Below are positions 17,309 through 25,905 of a stretch of DNA of 64,000 bases, piece after piece. The position numbers and the translations under genes were made by a program. The notes beneath the pieces were generated by a model. The model worked only from the letters and a program-made list of their open reading frames with translations. It was not told where the DNA came from and ran no database searches. How positions within the stretch are numbered: the stretch's first letter is position 1; each line of letters starts with the position of its first letter. This stretch comes from Micromonospora echinospora. GTDB taxonomy: Bacteria > Actinomycetota > Actinomycetes > Mycobacteriales > Micromonosporaceae. The stretch is from assembly GCF_014203425.1 (NCBI RefSeq), contig NZ_JACHJC010000001.1, forward strand, positions 992,001-1,056,000, in the 5' to 3' direction.

Positions 17309-19093
17309 TCAGTGTCGCGCCGGGCGACCGACCAGTTGCGACTCCACAGGCGTCGGTGAGAGCAGCGCCCACCGCAGGGCCCGCCGGTTGACCACAGCCA
17401 CCATGTCGTCGCGGATGCGGGTCAGCCAGTCGGCGGAGCCGCCGAGCCCGAGCGCCGCTCCGGCCAGCGCCGCCTCGTCCGGGTCGAGCGGTTGGAGGAT
17501 CGCCAGGTCGGCGCGAGCCAGCGCGGCCGTGTCGGCCGAGGTCAGCTCGTCGCGGACCACGAGCACCGACTGCCAGGCGGCATCCGGGCCGGCGTCCGGC
17601 GGCACCGGGCCGACGTCGACCACGACCAGCAGCGGGCACAGCGGCGAGCCGGACGCGCGGCCCACCGGACGCCCCGGCGCAAGCAGCGGTACGCCGCCGC
17701 CGAGCGTCCCGACACCGCGTACGAACGGCTCCCAGACCCGGGGGCGGCCGGTCTGCACCGCCACGCGGGCACCCAGCGCCAGTGCCCGCAGCACGAGCAG
17801 TTGAGCGGCCGGTACGCCGCCGACCAGCAGAACCCGCGTCGTGGCCGGCCGGAACAGGCGCACGGTGAGCGCGGCGCCGTGGCGGTTGGCGCCCACCATC
17901 AGGCCGGCGGTGGCCAGCGGCAGGTCCAGCGCGGGTGGCGGCGACCCGGGCCCGCCGGTCACCCCCAACGGCAGCGTGGCGGCCAGCCCGACCAGGTGCT
18001 CCCCGTCCAGCCGGCGCAGCTCGGCGCCGACGTCACCGGCGACCCGCCGCAGCGTCCGATCCGCCGCCGACAACTCGTCCACGCTGCCCGCGGCGACCCG
18101 CACCGCCAGCTCGGCCGGGGCCGGACCCGCACCGGTGCGGGGACCCACAGTCAGCGCGACGGTGGTGGCTGTGGCCGGCACCGCGAGCAGCCGGGTGACC
18201 AGACCCCGGGCGGCCTCGACGCGCGGATCCGGCCACCGGCGCAGTCGCCAGGTGGCCTGCGCCAGCCCGCCCAGCGCGAGCAGCGGCCACGTCTCCCGGA
18301 CCGGGGCGCCGGGCTCGTGATGCGCCAGCTCGGCGATCACCCGTAGCGCCGCGTCCCCGCCGAGCGGCCGGGCGGTGAGCGGCCCGAGCCGGCGGACGAT
18401 CCGCCGCAGCGTGCCGGAGAGCGCCCGCAGCAACTCCTCGTCCGGCCAGCCGTCCGCGCGCAACACCTGGACGGCCAGGACCGCCCGCGCCCGCCCTGCC
18501 ACCCGGCCGTCGGTGAGCTGCCGGTACGACGTCCCGGCGGGACCGGCCGCGACGGCCGGCGCGGGCGCGGGGGAGGACGAGAAGACGAGCTGCAACCGGA
18601 TCGCAGGGGCATCCGGGCTGCTCGGCGGGAGCAGGTCGAACGGCGCGGGCAGCCGGCGCGCGTGGTCACCGAGCAGGTCGTCCGGGTCGCCGAGTTCCAG
18701 CAGCGCGGTCAGGCCGGCGGCATCGTGCAGCACGGCGGCCGGACCGCCGGCCAGCTCGGTGGAGCCGGCCACCGAACCCGGCCGGACCAGCTCCAGCAGC
18801 GCCGCCGGATCGGCGGCCGCCGGCAGGGCGCGGCGCCGGGTCAGGTACGCGACGGCGGTGACGAGCCATTCGTGCAGCCAGCGGCCCCGTACCCGGATCC
18901 ACGCGGCCGGCAGCACCAGCGCGGCCGTGAGCAGCGCGACGGCGGTCGCCACGACACCCCGCCCGGCGGCAGCCACCAGCACGGCTGCCGCGACCTGTGT
19001 CGCCACGACCTGACCGGCCCGCTGCCGAGGGCTCGGCCGATATGTCCACAGTGGGGTGGGCGCGGCCGGTCGGGTCGTAGTCGTCGCGGTCAC
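17309..19093 (-). CDS. eccE: type VII secretion protein EccE
   Basis: Peripheral membrane component of the ESX/type VII secretion machine. The 594-residue product has two N-terminal transmembrane helices (about residues 25-75, in AGQVVATQVAAAVLVAAAGRG and ATAVALLTAALVLPAAW) followed by a long cytoplasmic region of the EccE type, rich in Ala, Leu and Arg. GAGGAGG lies just before GTG 19093; upstream in-frame ATG/GTG codons at 19159 and 19123 would add residues that do not look like the family. It is divergent from two WXG100 genes, and mycP is nearby, so the context supports a T7SS role. EccB, EccC and EccD are not in this window. Confidence 0.75.
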   Translation of the reverse strand: MTATTTTRPAAPTPLWTYRPSPRQRAGQVVATQVAAAVLVAAAGRGVVATAVALLTAALVLPAAWIRVRGRWLHEWLVTAVAYLTRRRALPAAADPAALLELVRPGSVAGSTELAGGPAAVLHDAAGLTALLELGDPDDLLGDHARRLPAPFDLLPPSSPDAPAIRLQLVFSSSPAPAPAVAAGPAGTSYRQLTDGRVAGRARAVLAVQVLRADGWPDEELLRALSGTLRRIVRRLGPLTARPLGGDAALRVIAELAHHEPGAPVRETWPLLALGGLAQATWRLRRWPDPRVEAARGLVTRLLAVPATATTVALTVGPRTGAGPAPAELAVRVAAGSVDELSAADRTLRRVAGDVGAELRRLDGEHLVGLAATLPLGVTGGPGSPPPALDLPLATAGLMVGANRHGAALTVRLFRPATTRVLLVGGVPAAQLLVLRALALGARVAVQTGRPRVWEPFVRGVGTLGGGVPLLAPGRPVGRASGSPLCPLLVVVDVGPVPPDAGPDAAWQSVLVVRDELTSADTAALARADLAILQPLDPDEAALAGAALGLGGSADWLTRIRDDMVAVVNRRALRWALLSPTPVESQLVGRPARH

Positions 19094-19329
19094 CGCACCT
19101 CCTCGCCCGGGCCTCGCTGTGACGTCACCGTGGCACATCGTAATGGGCGTGTTGTCCACAGGGGAGCCCGAGGGGGTAGCAGAACCGGAATGGGACGGCT
19201 ACCGTCAGCGACGAAATCGTCGAGTTGCGTGTCCGCCGCCGCCTGGCCTTCCCCTCCATCGGCCCCGGACGCCCTCCCGGCGAGTCCACGGTGGTCACTG
19301 CTGTGACCAGCCACGACCGAGGAGACGAG
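19094..19329. other. divergent intergenic region between eccE and the WXG100 genes
   Basis: This 236-base spacer must hold promoters for both directions. It contains the perfect 10-base palindrome GTGACGTCAC at 19119-19128. No convincing -10/-35 pair could be assigned. Confidence 0.4.
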
Positions 19330-19659
19330 GTGACGTCCGGGATGTCCCAGACCCAGGCAGAAGCCGCGGTGATGCAGCAGACCGCCGCGAAGTTCGAGCA
19401 GGTCGACCAGTCGCTGCAGACCATGCTCAGCGGCCTGATGGCCGAGCTGGAGGTGTTGCAGCAGGCCTGGCGGGGCGCCGGTGGGCGCTCGTTCGCGCAG
19501 GTCAAGCAGCAGTGGGCGCAGGACCAGGCGGCCCTTCAGCGGGCGCTGCGGGAGACCGCCACCGCGATCCGCACCGCCGGCCGGCAGTACGACCTGTCCG
19601 ACACCGAGGCCGCCGGCCGGGTGGCGGGCACCAACCGCGGCATCCAGCTGCCCCTCTGA
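19330..19659 (+). CDS. WXG100-family ESX secretion substrate (CFP-10-like position)
   Basis: Small helical-hairpin protein exported as a dimer by type VII secretion. The 109-residue product has the W-x-G turn (W47-R48-G49 in QQAWRGAGG) between two long helices and a C-terminal YxxxD secretion signal (Y87 to D91 in RQYDLSDTE). GTG 19330 is preceded by GAGGAG with 5 bases spacing; ATG 19342 is an alternative. A second WXG100 gene follows after 20 bases, so the two proteins probably form a heterodimer. Confidence 0.9.
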   Translation: MTSGMSQTQAEAAVMQQTAAKFEQVDQSLQTMLSGLMAELEVLQQAWRGAGGRSFAQVKQQWAQDQAALQRALRETATAIRTAGRQYDLSDTEAAGRVAGTNRGIQLPL

Positions 19660-19679
19660 CAACCGGAAGGATCGAACTC

Positions 19680-19973
19680 ATGGAGCACGGTGTGCTGGTC
19701 GTCAACTTCGCCGCCCTGCAACAGGCCGGCGCGGACATCCAACGGGCGCTGTCCACCCTGGAGAGCCAGCTCGGCCAGCTGGAACGCGACGCCGCCCCGC
19801 TGGTGGCGAGCTGGAACGGCTCCGCCCGCGAGGCGTACGAGGTGCGGCAGTCCCGGTGGCGGGCCGCCTCGCAGGACCTCCAGGCGATGCTGCGTGACAT
19901 CAAGCTCGCGGTGGAGGATTCCGCGGCCGACTACCTCGACACCGAGAAGCGCAACGCCAACCTGTTCCAGTGA
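19680..19973 (+). CDS. WXG100-family ESX secretion substrate (ESAT-6-like)
   Basis: Second partner of the WXG100 pair. The 97-residue helical hairpin has W45-N46-G47 (VASWNGSARE) at the turn and a C-terminal YxxxE motif (Y85 to E89 in DYLDTEKRN). GGAAGG lies 9 bases upstream of the ATG. A strong terminator starts 8 bases after the stop, so the two genes form a short operon. Known relatives are secreted by an ESX system; the rest of the machinery must be elsewhere in the genome. Confidence 0.92.
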   Translation: MEHGVLVVNFAALQQAGADIQRALSTLESQLGQLERDAAPLVASWNGSAREAYEVRQSRWRAASQDLQAMLRDIKLAVEDSAADYLDTEKRNANLFQ

Positions 19974-19980
19974 AGCGGAG

Positions 19981-20017
19981 CCGTGCGGCCCGGGTCTCCC
20001 TGATCCGGGCCGCACGG
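19981..20017. terminator. bidirectional terminator between the WXG100 operon and mycP
   Basis: CCGTGCGGCCCGG (19981-19993) and CCGGGCCGCACGG (20005-20017) form a perfect 13-bp stem between two converging genes. Confidence 0.8.
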
Positions 20018-20021
20018 CGTT

Positions 20022-21227
20022 TCAGGCCGGGTCGGCCGCCCGCCAGCGCCGCCGTGCTCCGCGCGGCAGCACCAGGGCGAGCGCCGTCACCAGCGCCACC
20101 GCCCCGCCCACGACGGCGGCGGTCAGCAGCGCCCGGTCCCGGGCCGTCCCGCGGCGAGCCTTGCGGGCCAGCGCGGCCGGGTCCGGCCGGTCGGCGGGCA
20201 GCGCGGCGCCCGGCCGGGGCCGGGAGTCCACGGCGCCCGCCGACTCGGTCACCGCCCGGTACGGGTTGAGCACCCCCGCCCCGTACCCGGCATCGCGCCC
20301 CGGTGCCGGGTCGGCGGCGGCCACGATCCGGGCGGCCACCTCGTCCGCGCTCAGCCGGGGCCGGTACTCGCGCAGCAGCGCCGCGGTGCCGGCCACGAAC
20401 GGGGTGGCGTAGCTGGTGCCCTCCGCCCGGTGATGTCCCTGCCGGGGAGCCGCCATCAGCACCTCGCTGCCCGGGGCGACCACGTCGACGTACGGGCCGG
20501 TCTGGGAGAACGCCGAGCGGGTGCCGTCCGGGCCGATCGCGCCCACTCCCAGCACGCCGTCGTACGCCGCCGGATAGGGCCGGGGATCGCCGTTGTCGTG
20601 CAGGTTCCCGGCGGCAGCGACCACCACCACGTCCCGTCGTAGCGCGTAGGCGACGGCGGCGCGCACGTCGGGGTCGTCCGCGTACAGCACGACCGAGAGG
20701 TTGAGCACGTCGGCGTCGTGGTCCACCGCCCACCGGATCGCCCGGGCGAAACCGGCTGCGTCGACTGTGCGCCCCGACTCCCGTCCCTCGACCACCTGCT
20801 GCTCGCTCACCCGTACCGGCAGGATGCGCGCGTCCGGCGCGAGGCCGCGGAACGCGATGCCGGGCTGCGGGGCGGCGGCGACGATGCTCGCCACGCCGGT
20901 GCCGTGCCCGGCGCAGTCCCGGGTGCCGTCCCCGCCCCGGTCGAGGAAGTCGGCGCCGGACAGGACGCGCCCCGCGAGTTGCGGATGGGAGCGGTCCACA
21001 CCCGAGTCGACCACCGCGACCACGACTCCGGCGCCGGTGGCGAGCGGGGTGAGCCGGTCCGGGGCGTACCGTTGCTGCGGCCACGGCTGTTGCGCCACCG
21101 GCCGCGCCGGGGTGGGCGGCGAGGCGCAGCCGGCCGGTGCGTGAGCCGCCGCCGGGGCGACCGGAGACCCGATGAGGAGGAGCGTCGCCAGGGCGGCCAC
21201 TGCGGGGTACGCGACAGGCCGAGACAT
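20022..21227 (-). CDS. mycP: mycosin, type VII secretion-associated subtilisin-like serine protease
   Basis: Membrane-anchored S8 protease of the ESX system. The 401-residue product has an N-terminal signal peptide (to about residue 28, APAAAHA), the catalytic triad D74 (VVAVVDSGVD), H108 (CAGHGTGVAS) and S272 (GTSYATPF), the oxyanion asparagine N208, and a C-terminal transmembrane helix at about 366-388 with a basic tail. These are the defining features of mycosins. The ATG at 21227 follows a GGAGGTCG sequence. It converges with the WXG100 operon and is divergent from the SseB-domain gene. Confidence 0.92.
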   Translation of the reverse strand: MSRPVAYPAVAALATLLLIGSPVAPAAAHAPAGCASPPTPARPVAQQPWPQQRYAPDRLTPLATGAGVVVAVVDSGVDRSHPQLAGRVLSGADFLDRGGDGTRDCAGHGTGVASIVAAAPQPGIAFRGLAPDARILPVRVSEQQVVEGRESGRTVDAAGFARAIRWAVDHDADVLNLSVVLYADDPDVRAAVAYALRRDVVVVAAAGNLHDNGDPRPYPAAYDGVLGVGAIGPDGTRSAFSQTGPYVDVVAPGSEVLMAAPRQGHHRAEGTSYATPFVAGTAALLREYRPRLSADEVAARIVAAADPAPGRDAGYGAGVLNPYRAVTESAGAVDSRPRPGAALPADRPDPAALARKARRGTARDRALLTAAVVGGAVALVTALALVLPRGARRRWRAADPA

Positions 21228-21379
21228 CGACGACCTCCGTAACGTGTCGGCTCCGGGACGGGATGTTATCGCCTCGCGGACATCTGGGCCGACCGTCGAT
21301 GGCCAGAAGTCCTGATCTTGCTGCCACCTTGTAGGTTGTAGGCGATGCCTGTGGCCTGTTCGCGGAAGGAGAGGTGGCC

Positions 21380-24300
21380 GTGACCGGATGGGAGCCGGCC
21401 ACCGAGGCCGAGGTGGCGATGCGGGACGCGTTACGCGCCCAGGACCAGCAGCAGTACTTTCGCGCGCTGACGCGCGTCGATCTGTTCCTGCCGGTCGCGG
21501 GCGGCTCGGCCGGCGGATGGGGCACCTGGACCTCCGGCGGCCGCACGCACGTGCTCGCCTTCACCTCCGCCGCCGCGCTGCGGGCCAGCCTGGGGGAGAA
21601 CGCCGGCACGGCCCGCCGTGTCCCCTACCCGGAGCTGGCGGCCGGCTGGCCCAACCCGGAGTGGTGGCTGGCGGTCAACCCCGGGTTGCCGATCGAGGGC
21701 TACCTGCCCGCCTGGTACGTCGCTCAGCTCTCCCGGGGCGACGTCCGGCTGCCCGGCCGGACCATGGGCGCCCGGGCCCGGCTGGACCGGGTGGAGAGCG
21801 CGGCCCGGAGCGCTCGCAACGGCGTACCCGAGTCCGCGCCCCGCCCCTCGGCCGTGCCCGTCCCGCCGGCCGCCGTTCCGCCCCCTGTGGTTCCCCCGGC
21901 CGCCGTTCCGCCGGCCGCAGTACCGCCTCCCGTGGTGCCGCCTCCCGCAGTACCGCCTCCGCCGGTACCGAACGGCCGGGGCGAACGGCGGGCGGAGCAC
22001 GACGAGCCGCCCACGGTGCCGATGCGCGGCGCTTCGGTCCTGGGACGGCGGCTGCCGACCATGCCGCCCCGCCGCCGGGAGCCGGACCGGGACGGCCCGG
22101 GCCGCGCCGACGCCGGCGACGAACCGGGCACGGACGCCCTGGACGGCTGGCTCACCGATCTGCGCCGTCGCCCCGACGAGCCGGACCCCTTCGCCGCCCA
22201 GCCGGCGCCGGCCGACGAGCCGCCGGCGGACCCCACCCCACCGCCGCCGTCCCGCTCCTTCTTCGAGCCCGCCTCCGGCCGCTCGACCCGCCGCTCGTCA
22301 TCGCTGGACGCGCCGCGGCGGGCCGCCGACCGGGCCGCCCCGCCGACCCGCTTCGCCGGCGGCCAGCCGTTTCCGCGTCGCCGCCCGCTGAACGAGCCGG
22401 TACGGGAGGAGCCCACCCAGGCGTTCGCGACGCGGGCGGACGAGCCGCCTCCGGTTCCCCGGAGCGACGAGGCGACCCAGGCGTTCCGGCCGACCCGCCC
22501 ACCCGAGGACGCCGTCGAGACGCTGCCCCGGCGTCACTCCGGTCCCGCCACCCCCGCGACGGACGCCTGGGCCGATCCGCTCGGCCCAGGCCAGGAGGCC
22601 CCGCCCTGGAACGCGGCCGAGGACCCGGCGGAGGCGCTGTCGCCGTCGATCGCCGAGCCGGTGTCGAGCCCGCCCGCGCCGCGCCGGGACTTCACTCCCA
22701 TCGTCATCGAGGGCACCGTCATCGAGGCCCGCGACCTGACCGAGCCCGACCAGCCCTGGTCCTCGCAGTACGCCGACCCGGTGCGTTCCGCGCCCGCCGA
22801 ACACGCGGCGGCACCCTGGGCCGGCATCGCCGACCCGATCGCGCCGCTCCCGGCCGACCCGCTGGTGACGACCGGCGACGAGACGACGAACCTCACCGAG
22901 GCCGCCCACTCCGTTCCACCAGCCGAAACGACGTCGTTCGACCGGATCGGGCGGCTCGACGAGTCGACGGTGTCGTTCGCCTCGACGTCCGAACCCACCG
23001 CGCCGTTGCCCGGCTCGCCGACGGAGCCGCTGTTCGACCGGACGTCGGAGGACGCCACCACGTCCCTGTTCGGGACGCCGTCAGCGTCGGCTGAGCCGAC
23101 CCAGTCCCTGTTCGAGCCGTCGGCTGAGCCGTCCGAGTCGTTGTTCGGCCGCCCGGCGTCGTCGGCCGAACCCACCGTGTCCCTGTTCGAGGCGAACACG
23201 CCGTCGGCCGAGCCGGCCACCCCGCTGTACGAGCCGACGCCGGCCGAGCCGACGGCTTCCCTGTTCGCGCCGGCCATCGCCGAGGAGCAGGCCACCGTGT
23301 CGCTCTTCGAGCCGGCCACCGACGCCGACCCGGCCACGCAGCCGACCGCCCACGCCGAACCGACCGCCCACGCCGAACCGGTCGCCTTCGACAACTCCGC
23401 CACCACGGCGCTGTTCGCCCCGGGTGAGCCGACCGTCGCGCTGCCCACCCCGCACGCGGTGCCGGACGTGGCAGAGCCGCCCGCGCCCGTAGCGGAGCCG
23501 GCGCGGATCGGCGCCGACGCGGTGAGCTCCGTCGCTTCGGCCGACTTCGTGCCGGCGAACGACGTGGAGGAGGAGTTGCTGGCCGCCTTGGGCAGCGGGA
23601 GCACCGACGGCTTCCTCACCACTCTGCTGCTGGCCCGGGTACTGCTGCCGGCCGCGCCCGAGTCGGCCGCCGGCAGCCGTCCGGGTGATCCGGGTTTCGT
23701 CTGGCACACCGAGCCGGTCGACGGCGAGACGTCCGTCTCGGTCTACACCTCCCCGGAGCGCCTCGCCGAGCACGCCGGAGACGCGGTCGAGACGGTACGG
23801 GTCAAGTTCGTCCAGCTCATTCGCAAGTGGCCGGACGTGTCCTGGTCGTTCCGGGTGAACCCGGACAGCCCGGTCGGTGCGACGTACCCGGGGGAGCAGG
23901 TTCTCGCGCTCGCCAACTGGGCGGCCGAGGTGGGCCTGGGCGACGACGCGGAGCCCGAGCCGGTCACCGCGCCGCAGCCGGCGGGCCGGTCCCGGCCGGA
24001 GGCGCCGGCGGTCGCCGACAACCGGCCGGTGACCATGCAGAAGGCGATCGCGGCGAGCCAACTCGCCTACTACCTGGAGCGTGGCTACGACCGGGTCTCC
24101 GGTTTCGTGCACCGGGCCGGGGAGTTGGCGCACCTGAACAGCCCGGCGGTGCTGTACCGCGCGCTCGGTCTCGGCCACCCCGGATCCCCGTTCTCCCCGG
24201 ACGACGAGGAGATCTACCTGCTGCGGTGGCCGGCCTACCGGCCGAGCCTCTACCGGATCCCCTACGGCGGGCCGAACGAGTCCGCCATGCGGGCGATGGA

Positions 24301-24505
24301 GGGCTGGGTGATCGAGCGGCTGCCGTTCCGCGGCAACGGCTTCGCCCCCGGGGAGAGCAGCGACGTGATCGCCGAGTTCAAGGTGGACAGCGCCCGCCTG
24401 CCGCACGGCGCCGAGCTGTGGCGGCTCGGCGCGGACGGCGACACGCGGCTGGTCGCGGTCCTGGACACCGACGCGCTGGTCTGGCGGAAGGCGGACGAGG
24501 CGTGA
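21380..24505 (+). CDS. large SseB-domain protein with proline-rich and EPTxSLF repeat regions
   Basis: A ~1041-residue protein with an SseB N-terminal-like domain at about residues 1-130 (LFLPVAGG, WWLAVNPGLPIEGYLP) and a second SseB-like unit at about 725-870 (LLAALGSGSTDGFLTTLLLARVLLP, WSFRVNPDSPVGATYPG). The last ~170 residues are an ordered globular region (LAYYLERGYDRVSGFVHRAG, EIYLLRWPAYRPSLYRIPYGG). Between the SseB-like units lie a PPAAVPPPVV proline tract (about 160-200), an acidic/proline linker and, at about 565-650, imperfect repeats of the form SAEPTxSLFEP. AAGGAG is 8 bases before GTG 21380; GTG 21374 overlaps it. Its role is unknown; it sits beside ESX genes and is coupled to the next gene. 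Confidence 0.75.
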   Translation: MTGWEPATEAEVAMRDALRAQDQQQYFRALTRVDLFLPVAGGSAGGWGTWTSGGRTHVLAFTSAAALRASLGENAGTARRVPYPELAAGWPNPEWWLAVNPGLPIEGYLPAWYVAQLSRGDVRLPGRTMGARARLDRVESAARSARNGVPESAPRPSAVPVPPAAVPPPVVPPAAVPPAAVPPPVVPPPAVPPPPVPNGRGERRAEHDEPPTVPMRGASVLGRRLPTMPPRRREPDRDGPGRADAGDEPGTDALDGWLTDLRRRPDEPDPFAAQPAPADEPPADPTPPPPSRSFFEPASGRSTRRSSSLDAPRRAADRAAPPTRFAGGQPFPRRRPLNEPVREEPTQAFATRADEPPPVPRSDEATQAFRPTRPPEDAVETLPRRHSGPATPATDAWADPLGPGQEAPPWNAAEDPAEALSPSIAEPVSSPPAPRRDFTPIVIEGTVIEARDLTEPDQPWSSQYADPVRSAPAEHAAAPWAGIADPIAPLPADPLVTTGDETTNLTEAAHSVPPAETTSFDRIGRLDESTVSFASTSEPTAPLPGSPTEPLFDRTSEDATTSLFGTPSASAEPTQSLFEPSAEPSESLFGRPASSAEPTVSLFEANTPSAEPATPLYEPTPAEPTASLFAPAIAEEQATVSLFEPATDADPATQPTAHAEPTAHAEPVAFDNSATTALFAPGEPTVALPTPHAVPDVAEPPAPVAEPARIGADAVSSVASADFVPANDVEEELLAALGSGSTDGFLTTLLLARVLLPAAPESAAGSRPGDPGFVWHTEPVDGETSVSVYTSPERLAEHAGDAVETVRVKFVQLIRKWPDVSWSFRVNPDSPVGATYPGEQVLALANWAAEVGLGDDAEPEPVTAPQPAGRSRPEAPAVADNRPVTMQKAIAASQLAYYLERGYDRVSGFVHRAGELAHLNSPAVLYRALGLGHPGSPFSPDDEEIYLLRWPAYRPSLYRIPYGGPNESAMRAMEGWVIERLPFRGNGFAPGESSDVIAEFKVDSARLPHGAELWRLGADGDTRLVAVLDTDALVWRKADEA

Positions 24506-24867
24506 CCCGCGACGGCTACGTCGCCCGCTGGCGGGGGCGGGAGTATCAAGCCAGCCCCGCCGGGGACGAGGTCCGCCTCTACCAGCCCGGCCCGGACGAG
24601 GGATTCACCGAGGTACGCCCCGGCCGGTACGTCCGGGTGGTGCCGGCGGCCGAGGTCGACGATCTCGCGTACGTGCGGACCACCTGCACCTGGCAGGGGC
24701 AGCCGTTCATCGTGCTGGCCGAGCACGAGGGCTGGTTGCGGCTGGAGTACACGGGCGGGCGCTGGCCGGTGGCCGAGGCGATGGGGCTGGAGGCGTTCGA
24801 CTTCGGCGTCTACCAGGGCTGGGCGCCCGCGTCCGAGGTGGCCGACCTGGGCGAGCAGCGGGTCTGA
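24502..24867 (+). CDS. hypothetical protein coupled to the SseB-domain gene
   Basis: Unrecognised 121-residue protein, mostly beta-strand-like and slightly acidic, with no signal peptide or membrane segment. Its GTG overlaps the stop of the SseB-domain gene (GTGA), so the two are almost certainly co-translated. Visible patterns are YVARWRGREYQASPAGDEVRLY at the start and FDFGVYQGWAPASEVADL at the end, which suggests a small barrel- or SH3-like fold, but no family is claimed. The gene ends one base before the converging alpha/beta hydrolase gene. Confidence 0.75.
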   Translation: MTRDGYVARWRGREYQASPAGDEVRLYQPGPDEGFTEVRPGRYVRVVPAAEVDDLAYVRTTCTWQGQPFIVLAEHEGWLRLEYTGGRWPVAEAMGLEAFDFGVYQGWAPASEVADLGEQRV

Positions 24868-24868
24868 G

Positions 24869-25801
24869 TCAGGACTTCGCCCAGCGCAGGATCTCGCCGA
24901 GCACCAGGTCCCGGGCCTCCACGTGCGGGAAGTGCCCCACGTCGTCGAGCAGCCGCCACTCGTACGGCGCGCTGACGTAGCGGCCGGAGCCCTGGGCGGT
25001 ACGGGGCAGCGAGGCGCGGTCCAGCGCGCCGTGCAGTTGCAGGGTCGGCGTGACGAGCGGCTTCTGCATCAGCTTCACGAAGCGGTAGCCGTGCAGCCGC
25101 AGCACCGAGCGGAACGCCCAGCGGTAGCCCTCCAGCGCGCAGAACGCGGCCTGCGGGATCTGCATCGCGACCCGGCAGCAGTGGGCGTAGTCGGCGAAGT
25201 CGGGGCTGTCCGCCCAGCGTGGGCCGCCCCACCGGCGCAGGATCTCCTCCACCTCGGCGGCGTCGTCCCGGGTCAGGACGTGCTCGTAGCGGGGGAGCTG
25301 GAACTTCAGCGTCGCGGTGGCCGAGGCGAACTGGCCGCGCGGGTCGGCGAAGATGGCGGCCCGCAGCCGCAGCGGGTGCGGCGCACCGAGCACCACGAGC
25401 CGCCGGACCAGGGTCGGGTGGAAGGAGGCGGCGGTCCAGCCGATGAGCCCGCCCGCGCCGGTGCCGACCACCGTGGCCGACCGCTCGCCCAGTGCGCGGA
25501 TCAGGCCGGCGACGTCGGCGGCGAGCGTGTAGCCGTCGTACCCCCGGGGTGGCTTGTCGCTCGCGCCGTAGCCGCGCAGGTCGACGGCGACCGCCCGGAA
25601 GCCCGCGTCCGCGACCGCCGGAAGCATCTCGTGCCAGGCGTACCAGTACTCGGGGAAGCCGTGCAGGAAGAGCACCATCGGGCCGGCGCCCGCCTCGACG
25701 ACGTGGAACCGGCTGCCGTTGGCGCCGACGAACCGATGCGTCCACGGCCCTTCGGGCAGGACGCAGGACTCGTCGACGGGTCCGCCGCGCTGGTCGGTCA
25801 T
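24869..25801 (-). CDS. alpha/beta hydrolase of the epoxide-hydrolase group, nucleophile missing
   Basis: A 310-residue alpha/beta-hydrolase fold protein. HGFPEYWYAW (oxyanion HGFPE motif, about residues 50-60), DLRGYGASDKP, the late acid region LHGALDRASLP and the histidine in DVGHFPHVE are typical of epoxide hydrolases and haloalkane dehalogenases. The nucleophile elbow, normally GHDWGG or GxSxGG, reads GTGAGG: glycine occupies the nucleophile position and tryptophan is replaced. Unless another residue acts, hydrolase chemistry should be lost. ATG 25801 is used; the longer open frame upstream is not coding. Substrate unknown. Confidence 0.82.
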   Translation of the reverse strand: MTDQRGGPVDESCVLPEGPWTHRFVGANGSRFHVVEAGAGPMVLFLHGFPEYWYAWHEMLPAVADAGFRAVAVDLRGYGASDKPPRGYDGYTLAADVAGLIRALGERSATVVGTGAGGLIGWTAASFHPTLVRRLVVLGAPHPLRLRAAIFADPRGQFASATATLKFQLPRYEHVLTRDDAAEVEEILRRWGGPRWADSPDFADYAHCCRVAMQIPQAAFCALEGYRWAFRSVLRLHGYRFVKLMQKPLVTPTLQLHGALDRASLPRTAQGSGRYVSAPYEWRLLDDVGHFPHVEARDLVLGEILRWAKS

Positions 25802-25905
25802 GGGGCACAGCCTAGGGCCGCCGCTCGCGCATCGGGCTCGCAGGTGACCAGGATCAGGGATTTCTCCGGGAGGCGACCCGTCGAGCCCTGAGATCGCTTG
25901 TGACG

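Noticed and set aside
21860..21980. Direct repeats in the SseB-domain gene as a possible CRISPR-like array
   Set aside because: The repeats are in frame, encode PPAAVPPPVV, and have no unique spacers of constant length.
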